From Thermodesulfobacteriota bacterium (GTDB lineage: Bacteria > Desulfobacterota > WTBG01 > CAIYCZ01 > CAIRTM01): a stretch of 57,421 nt of DNA. The stretch covers positions 1-57,421 of the forward strand of contig JAOAHH010000141.1 in the NCBI GenBank assembly GCA_026415325.1, read 5' to 3'. The stretch's first letter is position 1; each line of letters begins with the position of its first letter. Shown here piece after piece: positions 10,760-18,740 of this stretch. The notes beneath the pieces were generated by a model. It saw only the letters and a program-made list of their open reading frames with translations, made no database searches and was not told the DNA's origin. Both the position numbers and the translations under genes were made by a program.

Positions 10760-11668
10760 TTAGCATGATGAATTTATTATTTCTGTTTTAATGTTAAAAT
10801 AACGCAATGCTTCTCTATATTTTTGAACGGTAGCATTAACAATTTCGGGTGGAAGCGGAGGAGCAGGACTTGTTCGGTCCCAGCCTATTTTGATAAGGTA
10901 GTCACGAATAAACTGTTTATCAAAACTTTCTGGTGTTTTGCCTGGAGCATACATTGCCGCAGGCCAGAATCGCGAAGAATCTGGTGTCAACAGTTCATCA
11001 ATAAGAACAAGCTTATTGTCGATAATGCCAAATTCAAACTTTGTATCAGCAATAATTATGCCGCAAGCCTCTGCAATTTTTGAAACATAGGTATAGAGCC
11101 TTAAACTGATATCCCTTATGCGTTGAGCAAGTTTTTTTCCAACAATTGCAGATGCTTTGTCAAATGATATGTTTTCATCATGTGCCCCATTTTCTTCTTT
11201 GGTCGAAGGCGTAAAAATTGGTGAAGGGAGGCGTTCCGCTTCTCGCAAACCGGATGGCAATTTAATACCACATATGCTTCCAGTAGCACAATATTCCTTC
11301 CACGCCGAACCAGCGAGATAGCCGCGTACAATTGCCTCGATTGGAAGCTTTTCAGCCTTACGGACGATAACCGATCTTTCTGTAATATCAGGATATAATT
11401 CCGTCTGCCATATACACAATAAAACATTTGTATACATACAATGATTAGAAATTATATGTTTAGTTTTTTCAAACCAATAATTAGACATTTTTGTAAGCAT
11501 GATTCCCTTGCCAGGTATCGGGGTAGGCAAAACATGATCAAAAGCAGAAACCCTGTCTGTTGCTATTATTAAAAGATGTTTTCCATCTCCGATATCATAA
11601 ACATCTCTGACCTTCCCTTTGCGAATCAAAATCATTTGATCTATGCTTTTTACCATATGGGCAACCAT
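10760..11668 (-). CDS. purC: Phosphoribosylaminoimidazole-succinocarboxamide synthase
   Basis: The 302-residue enzyme joins aspartate to CAIR in purine synthesis. Recognisable SAICAR synthetase motifs are the N-terminal GKVRDVYDIGD, TDRVSAFDHVLPTPIPGKG, the VRGYLAGSAWKEY segment, DTKFEFGI and IDELLTPDSSRFWP. It is a little longer than the short bacterial form and closer to the roughly 300-residue form. The ATG at 11668 has an AAAGGG site; a second ATG at 11656 is possible. It sits 69 bases after the P-loop gene at 11738-13630 and may share its transcript. Codon use is AT-rich compared with the flanking housekeeping genes. Confidence 0.95.
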   Translation of the reverse strand: MVAHMVKSIDQMILIRKGKVRDVYDIGDGKHLLIIATDRVSAFDHVLPTPIPGKGIMLTKMSNYWFEKTKHIISNHCMYTNVLLCIWQTELYPDITERSVIVRKAEKLPIEAIVRGYLAGSAWKEYCATGSICGIKLPSGLREAERLPSPIFTPSTKEENGAHDENISFDKASAIVGKKLAQRIRDISLRLYTYVSKIAEACGIIIADTKFEFGIIDNKLVLIDELLTPDSSRFWPAAMYAPGKTPESFDKQFIRDYLIKIGWDRTSPAPPLPPEIVNATVQKYREALRYFNIKTEIINSSC

Positions 11669-11737
11669 TTTTTCCCTTTCTCTAATTTTTCTCTATCATT
11701 TATTAATCCGCTTGAAAGCGATTATGGGTAGATATTA

Positions 11738-13630
11738 CTAACATTGCGATAGTTTTTCATAATCGCTAAGTGAACCGTTATCCATACAGCATTCAATAAT
11801 AGCCCTTCCTGCCTTTCCAAGTTCCTTGTCCTCGAGATATTTTGAAAGCTCTTTTTTGAAAAACTTTACGAGCTGTTCCGCTCCGGCATCGTATCCCTCA
11901 TAACCAACCTCAGGTTGTTCATGAATACGGAGCAACTCCCCCGGGATCGCAGTTCCTTCTACCTGCATTGTCTTTAGAGTATACCCAATCAACGGACACC
12001 GGGAGGGGACAAGCTGATCATTCCGAAATTGCGCCATCCCTCGACGAGCAAGATATTCGCGAGATATCCATTGCGGCATAAAGCCAACACTCCATACGCC
12101 TACATATTGATTTGGTGTAAGTGAATATCGGGTTTCCGGCGTGGAAAAAATTTGTTCTAAAAGTAAGTTTGCATGAGTGATAAATTTTCCAGATGCAAAT
12201 GGCCAGTAAGATCCAACGCCTTCGCTGGTCAAAGCTTCACTCTCTGTTATACTAGGGTTTTCATGCCCCCGGGGTGCTACAAGCCGCCATAACCATGCCA
12301 GTGCCGGAGGAAGAAAATGCAAGTATCCCACAATTCCATATGTTGGTTTTTCCCTACTACAAGGGGGGGTGCGAATGCCAAAATTCCGAAGATGCACCTC
12401 AACTAATCCTTCTATAGAATTTGGCACAAGCCTTCGTGGTAGAATTACGCGGGGATTTGGACAAGGTATGCCTGGTCTGTCTTCTATATGTTCCCAAATA
12501 AGACATGTAGCATCGGGGATTCCTTCGATATTTAAAAAAATCAAAGGCTCCTGAGGATGTATTGTTATTCTTTCAAGGTTTGGATCTGTTCCATAGTGTC
12601 TAATGTGATTCAATCTGACAAACCATGCCTGTTCTGCATCACACGCAACAACATACCCTTTTTTGTTTTGTGCCGAACTATGGCACATTGCCATATCATC
12701 AGTAACTGGATTCAATACACAACCTCGAGGCAAGTTGACATATCGGGTTTCACCAGTGATGATATTGCGCCCAAGGAGTAATCGTCCATCCTCTTCACGA
12801 TGGGCATATTCAAGCATTTCGCTTTTTCCACTACCGCTCGCACCTTCATGCATAATTGTCGTCACGTTGTCGTAGGGGGTCACAACTTGAACGGTTGAGG
12901 CGTGCAACGTGATCCATTTTTCTTCTTCCCCAATAGAAAGCAATGCTCCGTAAACCCCCTTTTTTGCACTCGGACCGGGATAGAGATTGTATGAAAATAT
13001 TTCATATACATCTTCAGTACGATTATGGACAACGACTTGTTTTCCCTGAAAATGTGTATGTCTGAAAGGAGGGGCAAGAAAAACAACAGTATGTACAACA
13101 AATGGTTGTTCATTTTGGGTAAGGTCAACAATACCTTGCAGATCAGCAAGCCCTGCTACAAAAAAGCCTGCATTTGCTGGAGCGATAAGAAGGCCACCAT
13201 AGCCGTCATTGCTTGTAAAGGCCCCCAGCGTAAATGCTGTTACCACAAGCTCTTGTTTTAAAAGCCAATTGAAGGTTTCGCTCCGGAGCTTATCAAATTT
13301 ATAGTTGTATTTTTCTTGAAATCTAGTTTTATCAGATGCTTTATCGTCACCAATAAGCATACAATCTGGATCGCGGCGACGCATATAAGGATCTATATAA
13401 TTTACAGCAAAACCGTTCTTACACTTACAAACAATAGCCTCCGGAATTGTTTTTCCCCCTACATCATAACTAACAATAAATTTCTTCTGCCCCTGACCGC
13501 CCATCACAAGATCGAGCAGATCCTCCCTTTTTCCAATGAAAGCAATGCGTTTCGAAGCAGTTATCAAATCATAAACATGTTGAGCAACTTTGAGCTTTTT
13601 AAGAACTTTTGTTTTATTATCTTCAACCAT
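11738..13630 (-). CDS. Large protein with a PEPCK/HPr-kinase-type P-loop (probably DUF4914)
   Basis: The 630-residue soluble protein has no signal peptide or membrane segments. Around residues 263-271 is GASGSGKSE, the P-loop variant with Glu after the Ser that is typical of HPr kinase and related to the PEPCK kinase-1 motif. About 40 residues later, LNPVTDDMAM resembles the acidic kinase-2 segment of PEPCK-like enzymes. Length and motif order agree with what I recall of the DUF4914 family, whose function is not known. It is not a normal PEPCK: the usual substrate-binding motifs are not apparent. An AAGGAA ribosome site precedes the start. purC follows at 69 bases, and the coding sequence shares the local AT-rich composition. 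Nucleotide-dependent phosphotransfer is inferred only. Confidence 0.7.
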   Translation of the reverse strand: MVEDNKTKVLKKLKVAQHVYDLITASKRIAFIGKREDLLDLVMGGQGQKKFIVSYDVGGKTIPEAIVCKCKNGFAVNYIDPYMRRRDPDCMLIGDDKASDKTRFQEKYNYKFDKLRSETFNWLLKQELVVTAFTLGAFTSNDGYGGLLIAPANAGFFVAGLADLQGIVDLTQNEQPFVVHTVVFLAPPFRHTHFQGKQVVVHNRTEDVYEIFSYNLYPGPSAKKGVYGALLSIGEEEKWITLHASTVQVVTPYDNVTTIMHEGASGSGKSEMLEYAHREEDGRLLLGRNIITGETRYVNLPRGCVLNPVTDDMAMCHSSAQNKKGYVVACDAEQAWFVRLNHIRHYGTDPNLERITIHPQEPLIFLNIEGIPDATCLIWEHIEDRPGIPCPNPRVILPRRLVPNSIEGLVEVHLRNFGIRTPPCSREKPTYGIVGYLHFLPPALAWLWRLVAPRGHENPSITESEALTSEGVGSYWPFASGKFITHANLLLEQIFSTPETRYSLTPNQYVGVWSVGFMPQWISREYLARRGMAQFRNDQLVPSRCPLIGYTLKTMQVEGTAIPGELLRIHEQPEVGYEGYDAGAEQLVKFFKKELSKYLEDKELGKAGRAIIECCMDNGSLSDYEKLSQC

Positions 13631-13800
13631 CGCTGAATTCCTTTTTGATTATTACGTTTTATTGAAAGGAAACAACATAGAAGAAAAAGTTGTTTCTTGT
13701 TTTGACTCTTCGGGTGGACTATTAAAAATTATAAAAACACCTCAAAAAACCTTTCTCTAAAGCATTGCAAAGCGTGCTTTTCAGCACACTTTAAATCCAC

Positions 13801-13850
13801 AAAAAAAACAGGCCGTTTGAATGATACTGCTCTATTCAAACGGCCTGTTT
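13801..13850 (-). terminator. Strong intrinsic terminator after the MpsC-like gene
   Basis: Seventeen-base arms at 13806-13822 and 13834-13850 pair perfectly (core CAGGCCGTTTGAAT). On the minus strand the stem is followed by eight T residues. It lies about 130 bases downstream of the gene at 13984-14430. The rest of 13631-13800 is AT-rich leader of the P-loop gene with two small hairpins (arms AAACAAC/GTTGTTT near 13670 and GTGC/GCAC near 13780) and no gene. Confidence 0.8.
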
Positions 13851-13856
13851 AAAAAC

Positions 13857-13880
13857 GCCAGACTTAAAAACTGGCTTTTT
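13857..13880. terminator. Second small stem-loop beside the main terminator
   Basis: GCCAG (13857-13861) pairs with CTGGC (13871-13875), with T runs on both strands (13876-13880 on plus). It could act in either direction and may back up the stronger terminator at 13801-13850. No other feature was seen between 13881 and 13983. Confidence 0.45.
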
Positions 13881-13983
13881 CAAACCCGCCAATTAGACTC
13901 GGCTTGTGTCAATAAGTATATATATGAGCTGACTATAAAATCAACAAAAAAATCAAAGGGCTTATCAAGATCGCCCATATGAT

Positions 13984-14430
13984 TTACTTTTTTGTAGAGG
14001 ATGCTAAAGATTTTTTAAATTTGGGAATAGCCTCTAAAGTAAAAAGAATAACTCTTTCCCCAGTAATGGAGCTAATATCTGTATGCAAAGATTTTACCTT
14101 TATTTTCAAAATGTCAAAGATGATTTTTTCCAAAAGGACACGGGCTTTTTCTATTAATTCTTGCCGAAGTTCTTTTATCAATTTTCGGCCAGTTGCTGGA
14201 TTCTCGGATGAAGCGAGTTGCTTTTCTGCTGGCGTCAGAACGCCACGCAACCTTATAAAAACAGTATCTTCTATTATAAACGTTTTTGATTCTTCAGGAC
14301 CCCTGCCCATATATTCTAATTCAAATTTGACTATGGCATTTGTTATTTGAGCCTCAGCCTCCCCTTGTGTTAAATTAACGTCACAATATTTCTGAGAATT
14401 ATATTTTTTTTTAAAAACAGTGTTATGCAT
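13984..14430 (-). CDS. MpsC-like (DUF2294) protein
   Basis: The 148-residue protein matches the DUF2294 family, now named after MpsC of the Na+-translocating MpsABC system in Staphylococcus aureus. Typical segments are GEAEAQITNAIVKFELEYMGRGPEE (beginning near 22), VFIRLRGVLTPAEKQLA (near 57) and a conserved end, KSLHTDISSITGERVILFTLE. The protein is soluble with no signal. No MpsA/MpsB (NuoL-like) partner is in the window, so it may act alone or with genes elsewhere. An AAGGC ribosome site precedes the start. It lies in the AT-rich island and ends before a strong terminator. Confidence 0.75.
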   Translation of the reverse strand: MHNTVFKKKYNSQKYCDVNLTQGEAEAQITNAIVKFELEYMGRGPEESKTFIIEDTVFIRLRGVLTPAEKQLASSENPATGRKLIKELRQELIEKARVLLEKIIFDILKIKVKSLHTDISSITGERVILFTLEAIPKFKKSLASSTKK

Positions 14431-14679
14431 AAAAACAGCCTTGCGTTTGCTTTAAAATGAGGTCCCTTCCTCAAGCTCATATTACCGCATCAGCGATTCA
14501 GATTTTTTCATATAACCCTAAAAAACGGAACAATTTTTGATATTAACATTATCTTTAGATATCTTTTCACATGGTGTCAAGGGCTATAAAACAGGAAATA
14601 TGTAACATGTATGATAACTATGCATTATTTCATCTTTTGTGGTATTTTATTTTTATAATAAATGAGTTTTTTGATCATA

Positions 14680-14937
14680 ATGAAAAAAGATTTACCCAGT
14701 CACACGCCCATAGAACCAACGCGGGTTCCCCCATCATGGGAACTGTTGCACCTTAAAATCCATTTTAAAACCTTTGCGTCTCTCAAGAGGGAATTGGGAA
14801 GTGTTGTCAAATGCTACTACTAAGCTGTTCGGTCTCACAAAGCCATTGACGGTATAATGCCAATAGAAAGATTAATCGCTTATTTTTACCCAGAAAACTG
14901 TAAACAACGCTGGACATCCCTAAAATTTAAGATTTGA
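14680..14937 (+). pseudogene. Relic of a DDE transposase/integrase C-terminus (IS3/IS481 type)
   Basis: One frame from ATG 14680 reads to an internal TAA at 14821-14823 and continues in the same frame to TGA at 14935-14937. Around the stop it encodes KTFASLKRELGSVVKCYY, stop, AVRSHKAIDGIMPIERL. This mirrors the end of rve-type transposases (a leucine-spaced helix, YYN, then R-x-H-x-A-x-x-G-x-x-P). The catalytic D-D-E region is absent, and no terminal inverted repeats or target duplication were found. The remaining part of the gap, 14431-14679, is AT-rich with no gene seen. Confidence 0.45.
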
Positions 14938-14939
14938 TT

Positions 14940-16730
14940 ATGAAATGTTTGCCCCCAGAGATACGTCGTTTTGTTGGCCCCCTTATGCTGTTCTTCATAA
15001 CAGCATGCGCCGAAGATTCCCAGTGGTCTTTAAAACATCGTTATGAAAATCCCTATAAAAAGATCCTGCTTGAGAAAGACAGAGTTTCCCTGCACCGCAT
15101 TGTGATCCGGTCGTATCACAATGCGCTGGAACGTAACGACGTTATTGGTGCTGCAAAAATCAATGCCTTATTTGCCGGCGAAGCATGTGCGCGCAGCCGC
15201 CGCGTACTTGATTTTTGGATGACAGAGGCTGACGCTGAAACACATTTGTTCCCGACAGACCTTACAACCGACAAACGAATCTGGACAACGCGGAATGCAG
15301 CGGCAGATCTGTTCCCGTTTCTTGTCATTGCGGCACACTTTCTCAACGAAACCCATCTTCCTTCACTTTATAAAGCCCTCGCCAGCGAACAAGCCTTGTC
15401 CGGTGCTCTCGCGCGGTCTGTCGACCTTCATAAGAACGCCGTTTACAAAGAAAAAACCTCGTCGGTCATCTTTGGGGCAAGCGAATATTGTAAAGATGGG
15501 TTGCTTCCCATAACCGAACGCTTGGGAAACAACCTTTTTACTGCCCGGATGGTTGAAATCATAGATGCAATTTTTGAGCGTGCAGATTTTACAACCGACT
15601 ATGGCCTGCTCCCCTCAACTCAGGCTGAAGTGAACGGTGAAATGCTGCAGGTTTTGTGCAGGCTGTACTGGATGACCGGAAATGAAAAGTACCGAACTTG
15701 GGCTCGTCGCATTGGAGATTTTTATCTTCTTGAGGCAATACCGAAAAATAATTTCCTGCCGCCCTATGATGTAAACCCCGATATAAAGGCATCAAGAAAA
15801 GAGCGGTGTAAGCTACGGGATCACGGCAATGAAATCATTCCGGGACTTGCTGAACTGTACTTCCTGGAAGCCGTAACAAAAGGGGATCGGGAACGGTTCT
15901 ATTACGAGCCGCTTAAAACAATGCTCGACAAACTGCTGGCTATTGGACGAAACGAACACGGCATGTGGTACTATGCGTTGAATGTCGCAACCGAAAAACC
16001 AGAAAAAAACAGAATCTGTGACAACTGGGGATATCTTTACAGTGCCTACGAAACGTTTGCACTCGCCTGTGAGCAGGCACACCCTCACGACCCGGCGATA
16101 TCGCACCGATACCGCGAGGCGATTCGGCAGACTCTCGCAAACCTCAAGCATTATACATCGTTTGACTGGGGCGATTTACACCAAGATGGATATGCCGATT
16201 CCATCGAAAGCGCATTATATATGCTAAATAGATTCCCCTCTCACGCCGGATTTGCTTGGGTTGATGATGAAATCCAAACGCTGTTTGCAAAACAGGCTCC
16301 CCAAGGCTTTGTTGATGCGACCTATCTGGATGGAAACTACATAAGAACGCTGCTCTTGTATGCATTTCTTAAGACCCAAGGGACCTATATTAAACCATGG
16401 CGTGAGGATGTATTGTTCGGTGCGCATCGAGATGGCGAAAAATTGTACCTGTATCTTGAAACTGCCCTTCCCTGGAGTGGCAAGCTCTGTTTTGATGTCC
16501 CACGGCACCGTGAAGTTTTCAACCTCCCAGTCAATTATCCGCGGGTTAATGAATGGCCGGAATGGTTTGTCGTCCACGAAAAAAAAGAGTATATCATAAC
16601 GGATCTTGCTTCACGGGAAACAAAAATAGTTTCGGGAACACAGCTTCGCGAAGGTATCATGGTAGAACTGAAAAATGCTGCTTCCGTTAATCTAAAGATC
16701 GAACCAAAAGAATATCTCACAACTTATTAA
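14940..16730 (+). CDS. Predicted lipoprotein, probable alpha/alpha-toroid fold, function unknown
   Basis: The 596-residue protein has an N-terminal hydrophobic segment with a lipobox-like end (FFITAC, Cys near residue 23), then mainly helical sequence. Repeated Trp/Tyr/Gly-rich turns such as GLLPSTQAEVNGEMLQVL, RDHGNEIIPGLAELY, DNWGYLYSAYETF and DGYADSIESALYMLN resemble alpha/alpha-barrel glycosidase-like or lyase-like proteins. I cannot assign it to a known enzyme family and no catalytic residue is claimed. The ATG at 14940 starts the signal; a TTG six bases earlier is less likely. It stands alone between a transposase relic and a possible decayed gene. Confidence 0.65.
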   Translation: MKCLPPEIRRFVGPLMLFFITACAEDSQWSLKHRYENPYKKILLEKDRVSLHRIVIRSYHNALERNDVIGAAKINALFAGEACARSRRVLDFWMTEADAETHLFPTDLTTDKRIWTTRNAAADLFPFLVIAAHFLNETHLPSLYKALASEQALSGALARSVDLHKNAVYKEKTSSVIFGASEYCKDGLLPITERLGNNLFTARMVEIIDAIFERADFTTDYGLLPSTQAEVNGEMLQVLCRLYWMTGNEKYRTWARRIGDFYLLEAIPKNNFLPPYDVNPDIKASRKERCKLRDHGNEIIPGLAELYFLEAVTKGDRERFYYEPLKTMLDKLLAIGRNEHGMWYYALNVATEKPEKNRICDNWGYLYSAYETFALACEQAHPHDPAISHRYREAIRQTLANLKHYTSFDWGDLHQDGYADSIESALYMLNRFPSHAGFAWVDDEIQTLFAKQAPQGFVDATYLDGNYIRTLLLYAFLKTQGTYIKPWREDVLFGAHRDGEKLYLYLETALPWSGKLCFDVPRHREVFNLPVNYPRVNEWPEWFVVHEKKEYIITDLASRETKIVSGTQLREGIMVELKNAASVNLKIEPKEYLTTY

Positions 16731-16759
16731 ACATCCAACATCGGTTGCAGCTCTGCTAA

Positions 16760-16976
16760 TCACAGAGCATTCTCCATCCCTGCTTTTTTCATCGCCTGAC
16801 CATAGATGGTTTCGTATCCGAACCTCGACACCTTTTATGGCATTCTTTTTTACGGTCGTAACAAAGCCATCCACTTTTTCTCATGGCAGGTATCATATAA
16901 CTGTTCGAGCATGCTCCCGCGTGAAGCCTTCGGGCGCTCTGAAAGCAGGCGTGCTGCAGGGTGCCGCAAGAAAACT
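16760..16976 (-). pseudogene. Possible decayed gene fragment
   Basis: In the 478-base gap 16731-17208 the minus strand shows protein-like sequence split between frames. AARLLSERPKASRGSMLEQL continues into YDTCHEK, then VDGFVTTVKKNAIKGVEV in a shifted frame, then FGYETIYGQAMKKAGMENAL back in the first frame before a stop at 16760-16762. The two frame changes compensate each other, and the first falls at a run of five A. No family was recognised. A short membrane-like open frame (16893-17141, minus) overlaps it and is equally uncertain. Confidence 0.25.
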
Positions 16977-17166
16977 TACAATGTTTATAATGAGCAGCAC
17001 GGTCAGTAAGAACACCTTGCCCTGCACGGGAGTGGAGGGAAGAAGATGAAGAACATAGTTTGATAAAAAACACTTTTTGATGCGGCAAAAATAGGCAGGA
17101 GGATAGCAGAGGTTTTCATTCTTCAATCGTAACATTGCCATGCGGTTTCTGGGATGGTAGATTTAT

Positions 17167-17189
17167 GTTTGAACTGTTTTTATTCAAAC
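17167..17189 (+). promoter_or_regulatory. Inverted repeat upstream of the ferredoxin-DUF169 gene
   Basis: GTTTGAA (17167-17173) and TTCAAAC (17183-17189) form perfect 7-base arms around a 9-base AT-rich spacer, followed by TTTTT and then the GGAGGA ribosome site. It may be an operator or an attenuating hairpin for the gene starting at 17209. Confidence 0.35.
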
Positions 17190-17208
17190 TTTTTGGAGGA
17201 AAGATGTT

Positions 17209-18075
17209 ATGCCGCTGATGATTCATCAAGAGTTGTGTGCTCAATGCGGTTCCTGTATCGGCAACTGCCCGAACCGGGCAATCATACGGCGTGGAGGGCG
17301 TGTGTTGATCACGGATATGTGCTGCGATTGCGGCATCTGCACACGCTATTGTTCGGTCGGGGCAATTGGCAAAGGTGAAAGAAGGGCCGAGCGGGATACT
17401 ACCCGGCTTTCGCAGATGCTTGCTGAAAAACTTAAGTTAACTCGCCGTATCGCAGCAATGAAGTTTGTGGACGAGATACCAGAGGGCATTGCCGTAGAGC
17501 AAGGGCCGCAGTTCTGGTGCGCCCTGTGCGGCGATGTGTTTGACGGCAACGGCGAACCGCTTTTGTTTACCGCTGCTGCAAGCATGTGCGGCGGTTGCGC
17601 TAACCTCGGGCTTGGTGCCAAACGGGTTGCCCGGGAGGAGTTTGATGCAGCACTTGACGGGCAGGTGATCGGGGAGGGCAATCTTTATAGCGACCGGGAT
17701 GTCATTGCCCGCAACCGCGACGCGTTTCCCCAGTTTCCTAAAATATATAAAGGAGTTGTCGTTGGTTTGCTTGAGCGCATTCCCGCTCCCGATCTGGTAC
17801 TGTTTCCGGTCAACGGCCATCAGCTCTGCGTTATCTCAACGGCGTTTGCGTTTGAAACCGGTGAGCTGATTCGCGGATTTGCCGGAAAAGCAACCTGCCT
17901 GATGACGGTTACGGTGCCGCTGTTGCGCAACCGCCCGGTGTTCTGTGCAGGTGATCACGGCGGCAGAATGTTCATGCGCCTTCGCGATGAAGAGATACTG
18001 GTCTGTTTTCCGTTCAGCCTAATTCCGGGTCTTGTGCACATTATGGACAAGACGGTATATGCGAATGCCCACTGA
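17209..18075 (+). CDS. 2x[4Fe-4S] ferredoxin-DUF169 fusion protein
   Basis: The 288-residue protein starts with a bacterial-type ferredoxin domain: CAQCGSCIGNCPNRAI (about 10-25) and CCDCGICTRYCSVGAI (about 38-53). The remaining roughly 220 residues match DUF169, including AAASMCGGCANLGLGA near 125 and the end segment HGGRMFMRLRDEEILVCFP. DUF169 proteins are uncharacterised and often occur near redox genes in anaerobes. A GGAGGA site sits 8 bases before the ATG. After the stop, 18076-18246 holds no gene, only a short AAAAGG/CCTTTT hairpin near 18121-18138. The next gene is on the opposite strand. Confidence 0.82.
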   Translation: MPLMIHQELCAQCGSCIGNCPNRAIIRRGGRVLITDMCCDCGICTRYCSVGAIGKGERRAERDTTRLSQMLAEKLKLTRRIAAMKFVDEIPEGIAVEQGPQFWCALCGDVFDGNGEPLLFTAAASMCGGCANLGLGAKRVAREEFDAALDGQVIGEGNLYSDRDVIARNRDAFPQFPKIYKGVVVGLLERIPAPDLVLFPVNGHQLCVISTAFAFETGELIRGFAGKATCLMTVTVPLLRNRPVFCAGDHGGRMFMRLRDEEILVCFPFSLIPGLVHIMDKTVYANAH

Positions 18076-18246
18076 GACCGGCACAGGCGCACGGTACAAT
18101 ACCGAACTTGAGGGATTGACGAAAAGGACGGTGCCTTTTGCCTATTCGTTTGACATCAAAAGGAAGGGAAGACAGGCGCCTGTAACCCTTGTAGGAAAAG
18201 GCTCTCTTCGTTTAAAGAGATCAGCACCTTATGCAGCGCTCAAGGC

Positions 18247-18648
18247 CTACACAAGATCGGCAAGGGTGAGCTTTTCGAGCTTATCGGCAATATAGTCCCT
18301 GATGTCCTTGAGTACCTTTATGATCTTGGCCTCTTTTTCAAGCGGTGTATGGGAAAAAAAATAGGTACTGACCGATTCCGTTGGTGCAAGCGCGCCATCC
18401 ATCAAACGGATAATACTGGCAATGGAGATTTTTGCCGGCGGCACCGCAAGCTTATACCCTCCGCTGACCCCTCGTTTTGTTTTGATAAGCCGGTTCTGCT
18501 TGAGTAGCAGAAAGAGCTGCTCAAGATATTTCTTGGGCAGCGCATAGTGCTGGCAAATATCCTCAATTCTTATATAGCCCTTTTTCTCGTGCCGGGCGAT
18601 ATAGATGAGTGCAAGCAGGGAATATTCACTTTTTGTCGTCAGCTTCAT
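18247..18648 (-). CDS. Rrf2-family transcriptional regulator
   Basis: The 133-residue regulator has a winged helix at residues 1-80 (MKLTTKSEYSLLALIYIAR, then KKYLEQLFLLLKQNRLIKTKRGVSGGYKL), the Rrf2 pattern. The three clustered cysteines that bind Fe-S in IscR and NsrR (normally around residues 90-110) are absent; the only Cys is in the HTH region (EDICQHY). It therefore looks like a cluster-free Rrf2 protein such as CymR, or one sensing another ligand. It has its own promoter with a perfect palindrome (18679-18696), suggesting self-control. It lies 92 bases after the Fe-S protein gene of the adjacent cofactor-type module. Confidence 0.88.
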   Translation of the reverse strand: MKLTTKSEYSLLALIYIARHEKKGYIRIEDICQHYALPKKYLEQLFLLLKQNRLIKTKRGVSGGYKLAVPPAKISIASIIRLMDGALAPTESVSTYFFSHTPLEKEAKIIKVLKDIRDYIADKLEKLTLADLV

Positions 18649-18677
18649 TGGCCGTCAGCCTATGCATGACCGGACGT

Positions 18678-18706
18678 AGCATACGTAACCGTATGCCGGT
18701 TGTCAA
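18678..18706 (-). promoter_or_regulatory. Rrf2 gene promoter with palindromic operator
   Basis: On the minus strand TTGACA (18701-18706) and TATGCT (18678-18683) are 17 bases apart. The perfect palindrome GCATACG-GTTA-CGTATGC (18679-18696) covers the -10 and most of the spacer, the usual place for a repressor site. It starts 30 bases before the Rrf2 ATG. Confidence 0.65.
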
Positions 18707-18740
18707 GCAGAGGTTGCCGGTACAGGGTAGTTGTGCTGGG

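Noticed and set aside
11738-13630. Annotation as phosphoenolpyruvate carboxykinase or HPr kinase
   Set aside because: Only the P-loop and a DD segment match. Length and the rest of the sequence do not fit either enzyme, so a function-neutral call was kept.
18032-18295. An 87-codon plus-strand frame after the DUF169 gene
   Set aside because: It overlaps the end of the DUF169 gene and the end of the Rrf2 gene on the other strand, has no ribosome site, and shows no domain.
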